This document shows, piece after piece, positions 1 through 6,209 of a stretch of DNA of 22,061 bases (position 1 is the first letter of the stretch; each line of letters starts with the position of its first letter). The DNA comes from a virus. Position numbers and translations under genes: made by a program. The stretch is taken from positions 1 to 22,061 of IMG/VR virus record IMGVR_UViG_3300020122_000387. One strand, given 5' to 3'. The notes under the pieces are model-generated. The model made no database searches, was not told the DNA's origin, and was given only the letters and a program-made list of their open reading frames with translations.

Positions 1-232
1 TATTTAATTCCTCTTTTTCACATTGACATAATATTTCAAATTTATGTTTATCAACTCCATATTTATTAAAAGAACTTAGCAATCTTGGTTGTAATTTGCA
101 ATTACTTTTTTTATATATTTTAAATCTTCTTCCTATATTAACAGATTGTCCAATATATATTTTATTGTTTGGAGAGGTTATTTTGTAAATACCTATTATA
201 GTTTTTTTCATAATATTATTATAAGTAGCCAT
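1..232 (-). CDS. GIY-YIG homing endonuclease, N-terminal part (runs off the window)
   Basis: About 77 codons are visible; the 3' end lies beyond position 1. From the ATG at 232 the protein has GIY at residues 14-16, YIG at 26-28 and a GRR at 34-36, the ordered core of the GIY-YIG nuclease fold, in which the two tyrosines and an arginine are catalytic. The tail ending FEILCQCEKEELN fits the next conserved strand and helix of free-standing phage GIY-YIG enzymes. Such enzymes cut DNA lacking their own gene and spread by repair. The ATG at 211 is an alternative in-frame start seven codons later (MKKTIIGIYK). The ATG at 232 lies inside a 16-bp inverted-repeat arm, which could hide it in RNA structure. 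The DNA-binding C-terminus cannot be seen, so the subfamily is unknown. Confidence 0.85.
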   Translation of the reverse strand, partial: MATYNNIMKKTIIGIYKITSPNNKIYIGQSVNIGRRFKIYKKSNCKLQPRLLSSFNKYGVDKHKFEILCQCEKEELN

Positions 233-332
233 TTCTTATAATGTGCTATAAACTCAACTATAAATTATAGGAGGGTTATCATTATAAGAAATGGCAAAAT
301 TATTTTAATACGTTCATGTTAAGTTTATAGCA
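228..332 (-). other. Interleaved inverted repeats upstream of the GIY-YIG gene (pseudoknot-like)
   Basis: Two perfect inverted repeats are interleaved. An 11-bp pair joins 244-254 with 322-332 (TGCTATAAACT/AGTTTATAGCA). A 16-bp pair joins 228-243 with 280-295 (GCCATTTCTTATAATG/CATTATAAGAAATGGC). Read on the minus strand the order is A, B, A', B', with A' and B' directly adjacent: the topology of an H-type pseudoknot. A further small palindrome, CTATAAATTATAG, sits at 258-270 in the loop. No gene is seen between 233 and 357. The B' arm covers the first start codon of the nuclease gene. It may be an RNA control element, a DNA-binding or recombination site, or a remnant of a mobile intron. Confidence 0.6.
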
Positions 333-357
333 ATACAAAATTAGTAAAATTATTTTA

Positions 358-756
358 TTATTCTAATTTGTTTGTATCAATAATGCTATACATTAACGCC
401 TCCTGTAAACATAAATATGTTATAATATCTCCTATTTTTTCAGATATTAATTCCTTAGATGGATAGTTTTTAATATCAAACGAATCTGTAATATCCAATA
501 TGCTCACTAAATGCTTAGTAAGCATTCCATGAAGTGCACGAGTAGGAGTAGTTCTATTCATCTCTGCCGCGCGAACAAAATTGTGAAATCTATCATCTCC
601 TCTAACATATTCTTTGCCTTTAACAAGGAGCAGTTCTCGTGTCTTATTAAGACGATCATTCACAATTTTATCAAAATCAGATAATGGTTCTTTTTTAGGT
701 TGTTGTCTTTTTTCTTGCTCTCTTTTATAAGCAGCTTTTTGTTTTGTGTTTGACAT
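358..756 (-). CDS. Conserved phage protein, all-helical, unknown function
   Basis: 132 aa. A charged, Lys/Gln-rich first 25 residues precede a helical domain. The segment around residues 40-115 (LVKGKEYVRGDDRFHNFVRAA, then TPTRALHGML, KHLVSILD, EKIGDIITYL) follows a pattern I recall from small uncharacterised proteins of many phages: K-G-x-E-Y, D-x-x-H-N-F-x-R-A-A, a K-H-x-V-S, and a final E-K-x-x-D-x-x-x-Y-L helix. That last helix recalls MazG-like all-alpha pyrophosphatases, but I cannot see a full metal-binding set and do not assign that activity. It lies 18 nt downstream of the GroES-like gene on the same strand and is probably cotranscribed with it. Confidence 0.75.
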   Translation of the reverse strand: MSNTKQKAAYKREQEKRQQPKKEPLSDFDKIVNDRLNKTRELLLVKGKEYVRGDDRFHNFVRAAEMNRTTPTRALHGMLTKHLVSILDITDSFDIKNYPSKELISEKIGDIITYLCLQEALMYSIIDTNKLE

Positions 757-774
757 GATTGTTTAGTTTTAAGT

Positions 775-1188
775 TTATAAAAAGAATTTACGTTTTTCTA
801 CTGCGCCACGTTTGCGGCTTTGTCTTACTCCACCCATAGGAACTGCTTTATCATCAGCATAAAATGCTTTAACATCCAATTCACTCATAACGATGTACCA
901 ATTATTATCAAATAGAAATCCTGCATCAGCATAAGGATTATACATTACCCTGTCGCCAATTTTAAGCACTCTGGACTTGTTTAATTTAGAGTCGAATACA
1001 GTAAGTGTAACATCTGCACCAACATGCATCAAAACTCCTATTTTAGGTGTTGTTTGCTCGTTTTGAGCACCTGTTTTAATAGTTGGAATTATAATTCCAC
1101 TGTTGGTTTTTTCTTGTTCTTCTATTGGAAGAAGTATTACTCCTTTACCAATTGCTTGTGGGAAATTTTCCGGTACTTTTACTTTCAT
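775..1188 (-). CDS. GroES-like co-chaperonin
   Basis: 137 aa, against about 95-100 for bacterial GroES. The GroES layout is readable: an N-terminal strand GKGVILLPIEEQEKTNSGII (residues 14-33, matching the 'DRVIVK...SAGGIV' part), a mobile-loop region at about 29-48, PKIGVLMHVGADV, LKIGDRVMYNPYAD and the closing strand WYIVMSELDVKAF ('EVLIMSESDILAI'). GroES forms a heptameric lid on the GroEL chamber; phage versions (T4 gp31 type) adapt the host chaperonin to phage proteins. About 25 extra C-terminal residues, basic and ending RKRGAVEKRKFFL, are not part of GroES. The 5' leader contains the TAACTAAAAAC motif found before several genes here. The fold is likely; the client is unknown. Confidence 0.75.
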   Translation of the reverse strand: MKVKVPENFPQAIGKGVILLPIEEQEKTNSGIIIPTIKTGAQNEQTTPKIGVLMHVGADVTLTVFDSKLNKSRVLKIGDRVMYNPYADAGFLFDNNWYIVMSELDVKAFYADDKAVPMGGVRQSRKRGAVEKRKFFL

Positions 1189-1201
1189 AGATTTGTTGTT
1201 T

Positions 1202-2041
1202 TTAGTTAAATTTTATGTTTTGTAATGGTGAATTTATTTTACTGATTAAATTGTGCGAAATATGTAAATACACATTAGTCGTTTTTACATTAGAATGCCC
1301 TAAAATTTTCTGTATTAAATTAATGTCTACTCCATTTTCCACTAGATGAGTGGCTGATGTATGGCGCATTAAATGTGTATAAACTCTTTTATTGCAAATA
1401 CCGGCCTTGATTGCTAATTGTTTTACTACTTCACCAACACTGCGTTCTGAATATTGAAGCGAATCGTTTTGCCCGTTTAAAACATATTCCTTTGGTTTAT
1501 ATTCTTGATAGTATTCAGTAAGTAATTTTATTAAAATATCGTTTAATCCAACCTGTCTATCTTTATTGCCTTTCGCCTGAATAATATTTATAATCATTCT
1601 GCTGCGATCAATGTCTTTCCATTTTAAATTTAATAATTCAGATACTCGAAGCGAACACGAATAAAGCAGCGCAAGTATTACCTTGTGTTTTTTATTGGAA
1701 CAAACATTAAACATTCGTTGTATTTCATCCTGAGATAAAACTATTGGCAGTTTTTTATCTTTTTTTGAAAACGGTATTTTATCCAACTTTAAAGGCATTC
1801 CAACCGTAATTTCATAAAATGATTTTATGGCACATAATTTATGGTTCCTAGTGTTAATAGTTTCAAAAGTTAATAACCACTCTTTTATTGATTGTGTTGA
1901 AATAGATTTTGGTTCTATCTCTTTTTCAAAGTATCTTAAAAATGTCCCAACCGAACATAGGTAATTTTCCTGAGTTCTTTTACTCGGGTATTTTAACTTG
2001 CAATCAATCGAATATTTATCATGCCATTTTCGAAAGTCCAT
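1202..2041 (-). CDS. Tyrosine recombinase / phage integrase
   Basis: 279 aa, a compact XerC/D-size tyrosine recombinase. Residues 1-80 are the SAM-like core-binding domain; the catalytic domain begins near 98 (LPIVLSQDEIQRM). The full catalytic set is visible: R132 (CSLRVSELLNLKW), K157 (AKGNKDRQV), H223 and R226 (THLMRHTSATHL), H249 (LGHSN) and nucleophile Y258 (TNVYLHIS). These enzymes cut and rejoin DNA through a 3'-phosphotyrosine at attachment sites. The short arm-free N-terminus is of the type common in Bacteroidota mobile elements. It follows the HAD gene, with a 22-nt repeat just upstream of its start. Its likely job is integration or excision of this phage, or dimer resolution; the att site is not proven here. 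Confidence 0.95.
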   Translation of the reverse strand: MDFRKWHDKYSIDCKLKYPSKRTQENYLCSVGTFLRYFEKEIEPKSISTQSIKEWLLTFETINTRNHKLCAIKSFYEITVGMPLKLDKIPFSKKDKKLPIVLSQDEIQRMFNVCSNKKHKVILALLYSCSLRVSELLNLKWKDIDRSRMIINIIQAKGNKDRQVGLNDILIKLLTEYYQEYKPKEYVLNGQNDSLQYSERSVGEVVKQLAIKAGICNKRVYTHLMRHTSATHLVENGVDINLIQKILGHSNVKTTNVYLHISHNLISKINSPLQNIKFN

Positions 2042-2074
2042 ATTTTTTATATTGATTTTATTGGTGTTTTAATC

Positions 2075-2096
2075 GTTTTCTTCTATATAGTAGTTA
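2075..2096. repeat. 22-nt direct repeat, copy 1 (next to the integrase start)
   Basis: An exact 22-nt match to 17627-17648, core CTTCTATATAGTAG, in the same orientation. Similarity continues on the left for about 20 nt (TTTATTGGTGTTTTAATC here, TTTATTGATGTTTATAG there). It fills the gap between the HAD stop and the integrase start. It could be a promoter or leader element, or a recombinase site; no TAnnTTTG element is seen in it. Confidence 0.7.
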
Positions 2097-2099
2097 GGT

Positions 2100-2663
2100 T
2101 CAATTGCCTGCCTGCGCTCCTGTGTGTGTCGTACTAAGTATTTTAATTGCTCTTTCTGCATCCTTTAAAGTAATTCCATACGCTTCATCTGTTTGAATAA
2201 AATTGTTCAATTGTTCGGGAAGTATATCATTGTCATCATCAAAAATTACATAGCTTTCAACTTCGGGATGAAGTGATAACCATTCCTTTATTTCATTACC
2301 TCTTTCGCATCTTTCTGTAAATGATAACTTATCATTGCCTCTTCGTGTCATGTGAATAGGCGTAACATCGATTACTTCTCCTGCTATTTGTCTGTGCTTC
2401 CACATTGCTTGCATTTCAGATAGTCCATTCATTCGCCAAGTACTACTAATAACAATCTTTGCTCCTGTAATTTCAGTTATCCAAGCCAACCTTCTACAAG
2501 CCAGCGGGCAAAATAAATTACCATAATCATCTATCATTGCATCCATTCGCAAAGATGCAGCTTGTGGTCTTGCTAAATTTATTCGCTTGCATATATCCCA
2601 AAATGCAATTAAATAAACTTCTACATTAAGCACTCCGTCAATATCTAAAAAAATTATTTTCAT
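2100..2663 (-). CDS. HAD-superfamily phosphatase-like protein (RNA-repair HAD type)
   Basis: 187 aa. HAD motif I is DIDGVL, with D7 as the presumed nucleophile and D9 as the acid. Motif II is VISSTW (S73-T75). A lysine in the RGNEIKEWL helix (about 121-129) may serve as motif III, and motif IV is YVIFDDDND (D142-D144). This compact layout, with a closing F-I-Q-T-D-x-x-x-G-I-T strand, is what I know from the HAD domain of 'Swiss Army Knife' RNA-repair proteins and phage relatives, which act on phosphate ends of nucleic acid or nucleotides. The substrate here is not known. The gene and its neighbour up to about 3080 have clearly higher G+C than the flanks, and a hairpin-rich element precedes it, suggesting separate acquisition. 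Confidence 0.8.
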   Translation of the reverse strand: MKIIFLDIDGVLNVEVYLIAFWDICKRINLARPQAASLRMDAMIDDYGNLFCPLACRRLAWITEITGAKIVISSTWRMNGLSEMQAMWKHRQIAGEVIDVTPIHMTRRGNDKLSFTERCERGNEIKEWLSLHPEVESYVIFDDDNDILPEQLNNFIQTDEAYGITLKDAERAIKILSTTHTGAQAGN

Positions 2664-2718
2664 TGTCGTTTAATAATTAATATTTCACTCCGTAAAGCCT
2701 ACCAAGGCAACTAAACCT

Positions 2719-2834
2719 AACAATAACTAAGCAACATGGCTTAGCTAAGTATTTCATAGTGCAGGTTAAGTTTTTCAAAGTCGCCACGGTCGCTTAGTAT
2801 TGTTCGTTATGCGGCATTAAAACGATGCCATAAC
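2719..2834. repeat. Imperfect inverted repeats in the 208-nt gap between the HAD gene and the 67-aa gene
   Basis: Arms AACAATAACTAAGC (2719-2732) and GCTTAGTATTGTT (2792-2804) pair over 13 bp with one bulged A. Inside is the perfect palindrome CTTAGCTAAG (2740-2749), which reuses the same CTAAGC/GCTTAG word. Next to it is a second bulged hairpin, GTTAT-gc-GGCAT / ATGCC-ATAAC (2806-2834). On the minus strand the outer arm continues as GTTAGGT, fitting the GTTRRRY core of integron attC sites, and the element follows the 67-aa gene as an attC would. The opposite core (RYYYAAC) is not matched, so the attC reading is tentative. Confidence 0.5.
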
Positions 2835-2871
2835 ACAGGCTTTGAAGCAATATTTTAAAAAGCCGCACAGT

Positions 2872-3075
2872 TTACCGTTTAATCATTGGTTCGCTGTCCT
2901 TGCGTAACTCTGTAAAAATTCTACTCATCAACTCATCCAGTTTATCGGAAGGCGGTGGCGGTGTGTTTGGAAATTTGTCTTTACAATGAATGTATTTTTT
3001 TATCCAAACAAACATCCAATTTGTATCATCCATCAACTGTTGGTTGTGGTAAATTTTTAATTCGTGTCTGCTCAT
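2872..3075 (-). CDS. Small hypothetical protein
   Basis: 67 aa, not recognised. It has an aromatic stretch (NWMFVWIKKYIHC, about 19-31), a proline run (TPPPPSDK, about 38-45) and a basic tail. No signal peptide or membrane segment is evident. Its base composition is richer in G+C than the genes to its right and matches the HAD gene downstream, with which it may have arrived. It ends 208 nt before the HAD start, so the two are separated by the hairpin-rich element. It could be a non-coding accident, but length, start and composition favour a real gene. Confidence 0.5.
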   Translation of the reverse strand: MSRHELKIYHNQQLMDDTNWMFVWIKKYIHCKDKFPNTPPPPSDKLDELMSRIFTELRKDSEPMIKR

Positions 3076-3144
3076 GTCTTTATATATGCTTTTAGGTTAC
3101 AATGCCAACGCTTTTTTTTAAAATACTGCTCAAACCCTCGTCCG

Positions 3145-3387
3145 TTAATTAACATATCCTATCTTTTTAATATATGTTATTTTAATAACTGGTTTGCTTT
3201 TACCATCATCTTTTTTCTTACTTGGGTTAATACGATTATAAATCCTTTTCATAAAGCGATCATCTTTTAATAAAAATTTTAATGGTACTTTTATTGTTAC
3301 TTCATTGTCAAATAAATAATCAAAATCTTTATATCTCACATGCCAATCAGCAGTCCATATCTCAACAGCTCTATAACCTATCTCCAT
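3145..3387 (-). CDS. Hypothetical protein
   Basis: 80 aa, not recognised. Begins MEIGYRAVEIWTADWHVRYK and has a mixed strand/helix pattern with a basic second half (MKRIYNRINPSKKKDDGKSK). No known motif is visible. Its start overlaps the end of the J-domain gene by 17 nt in another frame, so translation of the two is probably coupled. The 69 nt after it contain no gene. Confidence 0.55.
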   Translation of the reverse strand: MEIGYRAVEIWTADWHVRYKDFDYLFDNEVTIKVPLKFLLKDDRFMKRIYNRINPSKKKDDGKSKPVIKITYIKKIGYVN

Positions 3388-3988
3388 GCGATGTCACAGT
3401 TGTATAGTTCATAGATAAAAATCCAGCATTGATATTGTCTACATCATAAGCATATCCCTCAAGTACTTTTTTAGCTTTACCTAAAAATATTTTCTCTTCC
3501 TCCAATGCGAAATAATTACGTTTTAAATTTTCAATTTGATTATCAAGTATTATAAACATTGTTTTATCGGAAGTGCTTTTCAAACGCTTCTTAACTGCTT
3601 CATAACGCTCAATTTTAACATTAGTAATAGCCGAAGCTTGTTGATGTTTTAAAATAGTATCATCAGTGTATTCCTGAATCATTTCAACAATATCAATGAT
3701 GTCAACATTCTTTTCATTTTCTACAATCTGAATGAGGATAGCGTTTAAGAAACCCATGAATTGTTGCTCAAAAGGTTTTTCACTGTCCGTTGACCCTGTT
3801 TCGTCGTATTTGGCACGTTTACTGTCGCTAGATAGTATTTTATATGCTAAAGTTATTTCAGTCATTATTTCATGCGATCCGTTGTTATCTGGGTGGTGTT
3901 CTTTTGCTAATTTGTAATACGATATTTTAATCTCTTCTTTGCTTGCCGTTTTTTCGACATTTAATATTTCATAAAGGCTTTTTCTCAT
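3371..3988 (-). CDS. J-domain (DnaJ-like) protein
   Basis: 205 aa. Residues 4-63 form a J domain: YEILNVEKTASKEEIKISYY, then KLAKEHHPDNNG with the essential HPD at 32-34, then AYKILSSDSKRAKYDETG. HPD stimulates the ATPase of Hsp70 (DnaK). There is no Gly/Phe region, no zinc-finger CxxC repeats and no DnaJ C-terminal domain, so it is a type III J protein. Residues about 75-190 are predicted helical and coiled-coil-like (EEEKIFLGKAKKVLEG) and may hold a specific client. Phages use such proteins to recruit host DnaK to replication or assembly complexes. ATGA overlap with the RusA-like gene upstream. Confidence 0.85.
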   Translation of the reverse strand: MRKSLYEILNVEKTASKEEIKISYYKLAKEHHPDNNGSHEIMTEITLAYKILSSDSKRAKYDETGSTDSEKPFEQQFMGFLNAILIQIVENEKNVDIIDIVEMIQEYTDDTILKHQQASAITNVKIERYEAVKKRLKSTSDKTMFIILDNQIENLKRNYFALEEEKIFLGKAKKVLEGYAYDVDNINAGFLSMNYTTVTSHGDRL

Positions 3989-4689
3989 TCAGTAATATTT
4001 TTAACTATTATACAATAGGAATTTTTTTTCATTGTTAAGTCAGGAATAATATGAAGTCCGCGACAATATTTATTATTATCATTTTCAATTATTTTTTCCT
4101 TTTGTAGCAAATCTTCCAAGAGCTTTATTTTTGTGATTACATTCGAGGCGTCCAAACGTGAATTAAATGTTAATATTATTTCATATTTATCAAATCTAGG
4201 ATATGGTTGAATAAGAAATTTTTTAAAAAACATATGCCACTCTTCAGCAATTTTATTACGTTGTGTCCAATGTTTTGATTCGTACCATTCGTTAAGACTT
4301 AATCCTTTTCCGGCCCATTTGAAAACTAAATGATGTTCATCACTTGTAAATGATGTTTTGATTAAGGCCCCAGCAGACAATATCATTTTATTGTATTGCT
4401 CTTCCTGTAATTTTTTGTGAGGTGTTTTTTTTGGTTTCTTAGAAGACATTACTGCTATTCCTAAAGCTGCAATTAGATCATCGTGTATTTCGGTTTCACC
4501 AAACAAAACTAGATCGTTAAATTTCTCTGACATTATATTTTCAATTACAGGTTTTATCTTATCAATTTCTTTCTGTATAATTTTTTCTATCGGCTGTCCA
4601 TTAGATTTTTTTTTAAATACCCCAGGACTCACTTCTTCCATTCCTTTAGCCAATAAATCATTTTCTGTCATTCTTTCTTTCTTGGACAT
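3985..4689 (-). CDS. RusA-like Holliday junction resolvase with N-terminal extension
   Basis: 234 aa. The C-terminal half (about 120-232) has the RusA pattern: GKGLSLNEWYESKHW, a basic helix, then RLDASNVITKIKLLEDLLQ (D180, N183, D193) and ENDNNKYCRGLHI (D204), with a closing strand YCIIVK. Acidic residues at these positions bind the metal in RusA. RusA dimers cut four-way junctions, useful for resolving recombined or concatemeric phage DNA. The DLDN of typical RusA is degraded to LDASN. The first 100 residues begin with a common phage-type start (LLAKGMEEVSPGVFKKK) and are Lys-rich and otherwise unassigned. It overlaps its upstream neighbour by 32 nt and the J-domain gene by 4 nt. Confidence 0.7.
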   Translation of the reverse strand: MSKKERMTENDLLAKGMEEVSPGVFKKKSNGQPIEKIIQKEIDKIKPVIENIMSEKFNDLVLFGETEIHDDLIAALGIAVMSSKKPKKTPHKKLQEEQYNKMILSAGALIKTSFTSDEHHLVFKWAGKGLSLNEWYESKHWTQRNKIAEEWHMFFKKFLIQPYPRFDKYEIILTFNSRLDASNVITKIKLLEDLLQKEKIIENDNNKYCRGLHIIPDLTMKKNSYCIIVKNITE

Positions 4690-5035
4690 AATCAGAGATT
4701 GTTAGTTGTGTGTAATCATCAAAAAATATATTTTCTAAATCTTCTTTTACGGCTATTTTTAAATAGGCTGTAATTACTTCTTGATTATTTGTTGATAATA
4801 TTGTTCTGTGTTGTTTTCGTGTATCGTGATTTTGTAATATTTCAGTTAATAGCTGTATTGTAACAATTGGAATTTTTATTTTTTGATCTTTTTTATTTTG
4901 TTTTAGCTGCTCTATTCTTATGTTTTTCCACTTTAGTTCGTTTGCCCAACTTCTCTTGTTTTTTATCTTTTTTTGTAGATGAGTTTTCATTACCAATATC
5001 TGAACTTTGTTTGGTTTTGTTATCTCTATTAACAT
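4658..5035 (-). CDS. Hypothetical basic protein, overlapping both neighbours
   Basis: 125 aa if started at 5035, where it overlaps the HTH gene by 143 nt in the +1 frame. An internal Met at residue 16 (position 4990) still lies in the overlap. The first 55 residues are Lys/Asn-rich; the rest (PIVTIQLLTEILQNHDTRKQ, then VITAYLKIAVKEDLENIFFD) looks like a normal helical protein. There is no ATG between the end of the HTH gene (4893) and the clearly protein-like part, so translation must start in the overlap, at a non-ATG codon, or by frameshift from the upstream gene. The C-terminus overlaps the RusA-like start by 32 nt. Function unknown. Confidence 0.55.
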   Translation of the reverse strand: MLIEITKPNKVQILVMKTHLQKKIKNKRSWANELKWKNIRIEQLKQNKKDQKIKIPIVTIQLLTEILQNHDTRKQHRTILSTNNQEVITAYLKIAVKEDLENIFFDDYTQLTISDYVQERKNDRK

Positions 5036-5378
5036 GTTTGTTAAAATATTTAGTAAGATTATTTAAACATTCTTTTTCATCATAGTCAGGAAGGACAAAC
5101 GTTAATTTCTTATCTTCCAGAACAGGTTTTCCAATAAATAGATTTACCGGTATCCCATAACGAAAACAAAGCCATATAATATTCTCTTCGCTGAGAGAAC
5201 TATGAATATTACCATGATTCATATATTTCGATAATGAAGCTCCGGTAAATACCATTCCTTTCTCTTCTGCATCTTTTATCACATCTTTGGCTAAAATATT
5301 AAGTGATTTAAAGCGTTCCTTTAAAAGTGTCCTGATACGTATCGAATCCTTAATTATTGATGGTTTTATTGTTGTCAT
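4893..5378 (-). CDS. HTH-like DNA-binding protein with basic tail
   Basis: 161 aa. Residues about 14-85 read as a helical domain of the phage-regulator kind: RTLLKERFKSLNILAKDVIK, a turn, then FTGASLSKYMNHGNIHSSLS (a likely recognition-helix area), then EENIIWLCFRYGIPVNLFIG, which resembles the last helices of Xre-type domains. Residues 118-161 are Lys/Asn/Ser-rich and probably disordered, ending KVEKHKNRAAKTK. It may be a repressor or a nucleoid-type DNA binder. It lies in the middle of the recombination genes, not at a divergent promoter, which argues against its being the main repressor. Confidence 0.6.
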   Translation of the reverse strand: MTTIKPSIIKDSIRIRTLLKERFKSLNILAKDVIKDAEEKGMVFTGASLSKYMNHGNIHSSLSEENIIWLCFRYGIPVNLFIGKPVLEDKKLTFVLPDYDEKECLNNLTKYFNKHVNRDNKTKQSSDIGNENSSTKKDKKQEKLGKRTKVEKHKNRAAKTK

Positions 5379-5387
5379 TGGTTGTAT

Positions 5388-5501
5388 TTATAAATTAAAA
5401 AACATACTAATTAAAACTCCATATAAACCACCAAGCAAAAACATAATTCCCATTATGGCATATAATTGATATTTTGAAATTTTATATATTTTTTCTGTCA
5501 T
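5388..5501 (-). CDS. 37-aa single-pass membrane protein
   Basis: MTEKIYKISKYQLYAIMGIM begins the protein and a hydrophobic segment runs from about residue 12 to 36 (ending GVLISMFFNL). It has a charged N-terminus and one membrane span, with no cleavage site obvious. Its ATG shares an ATGA with the stop of the 85-aa gene upstream, so it is in a translationally coupled position. It ends 9 nt before the HTH gene start. Function unknown; small phage membrane proteins often act in exclusion, lysis control or host takeover, which cannot be told here. Confidence 0.6.
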   Translation of the reverse strand: MTEKIYKISKYQLYAIMGIMFLLGGLYGVLISMFFNL

Positions 5502-5755
5502 TGGTTATTGAAAGATGTTGGATTTTCAGTGAAACGTTTAAAAAGATTGTTGATTTGTAATGAGGTCATTTTTGACTGGCCGAACTCGATAAATGGAACA
5601 AACAATGTTTCTTTATTTTCTACATAAACAATAGTACTTATGGTATATTCTTTCATTTGTACTGGAGTATCAAATGTCCATACAAACATTTCTAAATTCC
5701 CTTTTAATTTTGAAGCAACATTAGTTGGATCTTCTTCTATTCCAAATTTTTTCAT
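5498..5755 (-). CDS. Hypothetical protein
   Basis: 85 aa, not recognised. A beta-rich middle (NLEMFVWTFDTPVQMKEYTI, then IVYVENKETLFVPFIEFG) is followed by a short helix (MTSLQINNLFKRFTEN). No motif, signal or membrane segment. It starts 4 nt after the NinB-like gene ends and overlaps the 37-aa membrane gene by ATGA, so it belongs to the same transcript. Confidence 0.6.
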   Translation of the reverse strand: MKKFGIEEDPTNVASKLKGNLEMFVWTFDTPVQMKEYTISTIVYVENKETLFVPFIEFGQSKMTSLQINNLFKRFTENPTSFNNQ

Positions 5756-5759
5756 TTTA

Positions 5760-6206
5760 TTACGATTTATATTGTTCAGGATCTTTAATTATTATGCTAT
5801 GATAAGCAAGCCATCGTATTACTTGTTCACAATACTCACTCATTTCTTTGCTATTTAAATCACCGGTACTTCTAATTTTTGTTATTCTGTGCAGTTTTGT
5901 ATTTCCTTGCTCATCTATTATTTTTTCATCTGCTTCATAAGATAAATACTTTTTAGCAAAAAAATCATGTATCTCTTCTTTACGCCATCCTCCGAACATC
6001 TCATATTGTAAACATTCTTTAATGATACCACCACGATAAAATGCGTGGAAGTCAGATGATACCTTTTTTGTTTTAAGCTTAATTACCTCTTCAAATTCAT
6101 GGCCCTCTAATGACTTAATATTAGCAGCATGTAATGGCTTGTTATAATAGAGACGCTCTCCATTTTTAATAATTCCGTAATGCTTTAACACAAGTGTTGT
6201 TGCCAT
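5760..6206 (-). CDS. NinB-like recombination protein (tentative)
   Basis: 148 aa, close to lambda NinB (about 146). The middle (FHAFYRGGIIKECLQYEMFG, then WRKEEIHDFFAKKYLS) and the end (IRSTGDLNSKEMSEYCEQVI, then RWLAYHSIIIKDPEQ) follow the pattern S-T-x-x-L-x-x-x-E-M-x-x-Y-x-x-x-V-x-x-W...I-x-x-P-x found at the end of NinB/YbcN-type phage proteins, which bind DNA and assist recombination. The N-terminal strands are less clear. Its place between two ssDNA-binding proteins and a RusA-like resolvase supports a recombination role. Confidence 0.5.
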   Translation of the reverse strand: MATTLVLKHYGIIKNGERLYYNKPLHAANIKSLEGHEFEEVIKLKTKKVSSDFHAFYRGGIIKECLQYEMFGGWRKEEIHDFFAKKYLSYEADEKIIDEQGNTKLHRITKIRSTGDLNSKEMSEYCEQVIRWLAYHSIIIKDPEQYKS

Positions 6207-6209
6207 TAG

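Noticed and set aside
228-332. Group I intron as a firm call
   Set aside because: Interleaved pairings are present, but no P4-P6 or conserved P7 guanosine site is visible and no split gene flanks the region.
2719-2834. Integron attC as a firm call
   Set aside because: One core box fits, but the opposite box does not, and no integron integrase or second attC is in the window.
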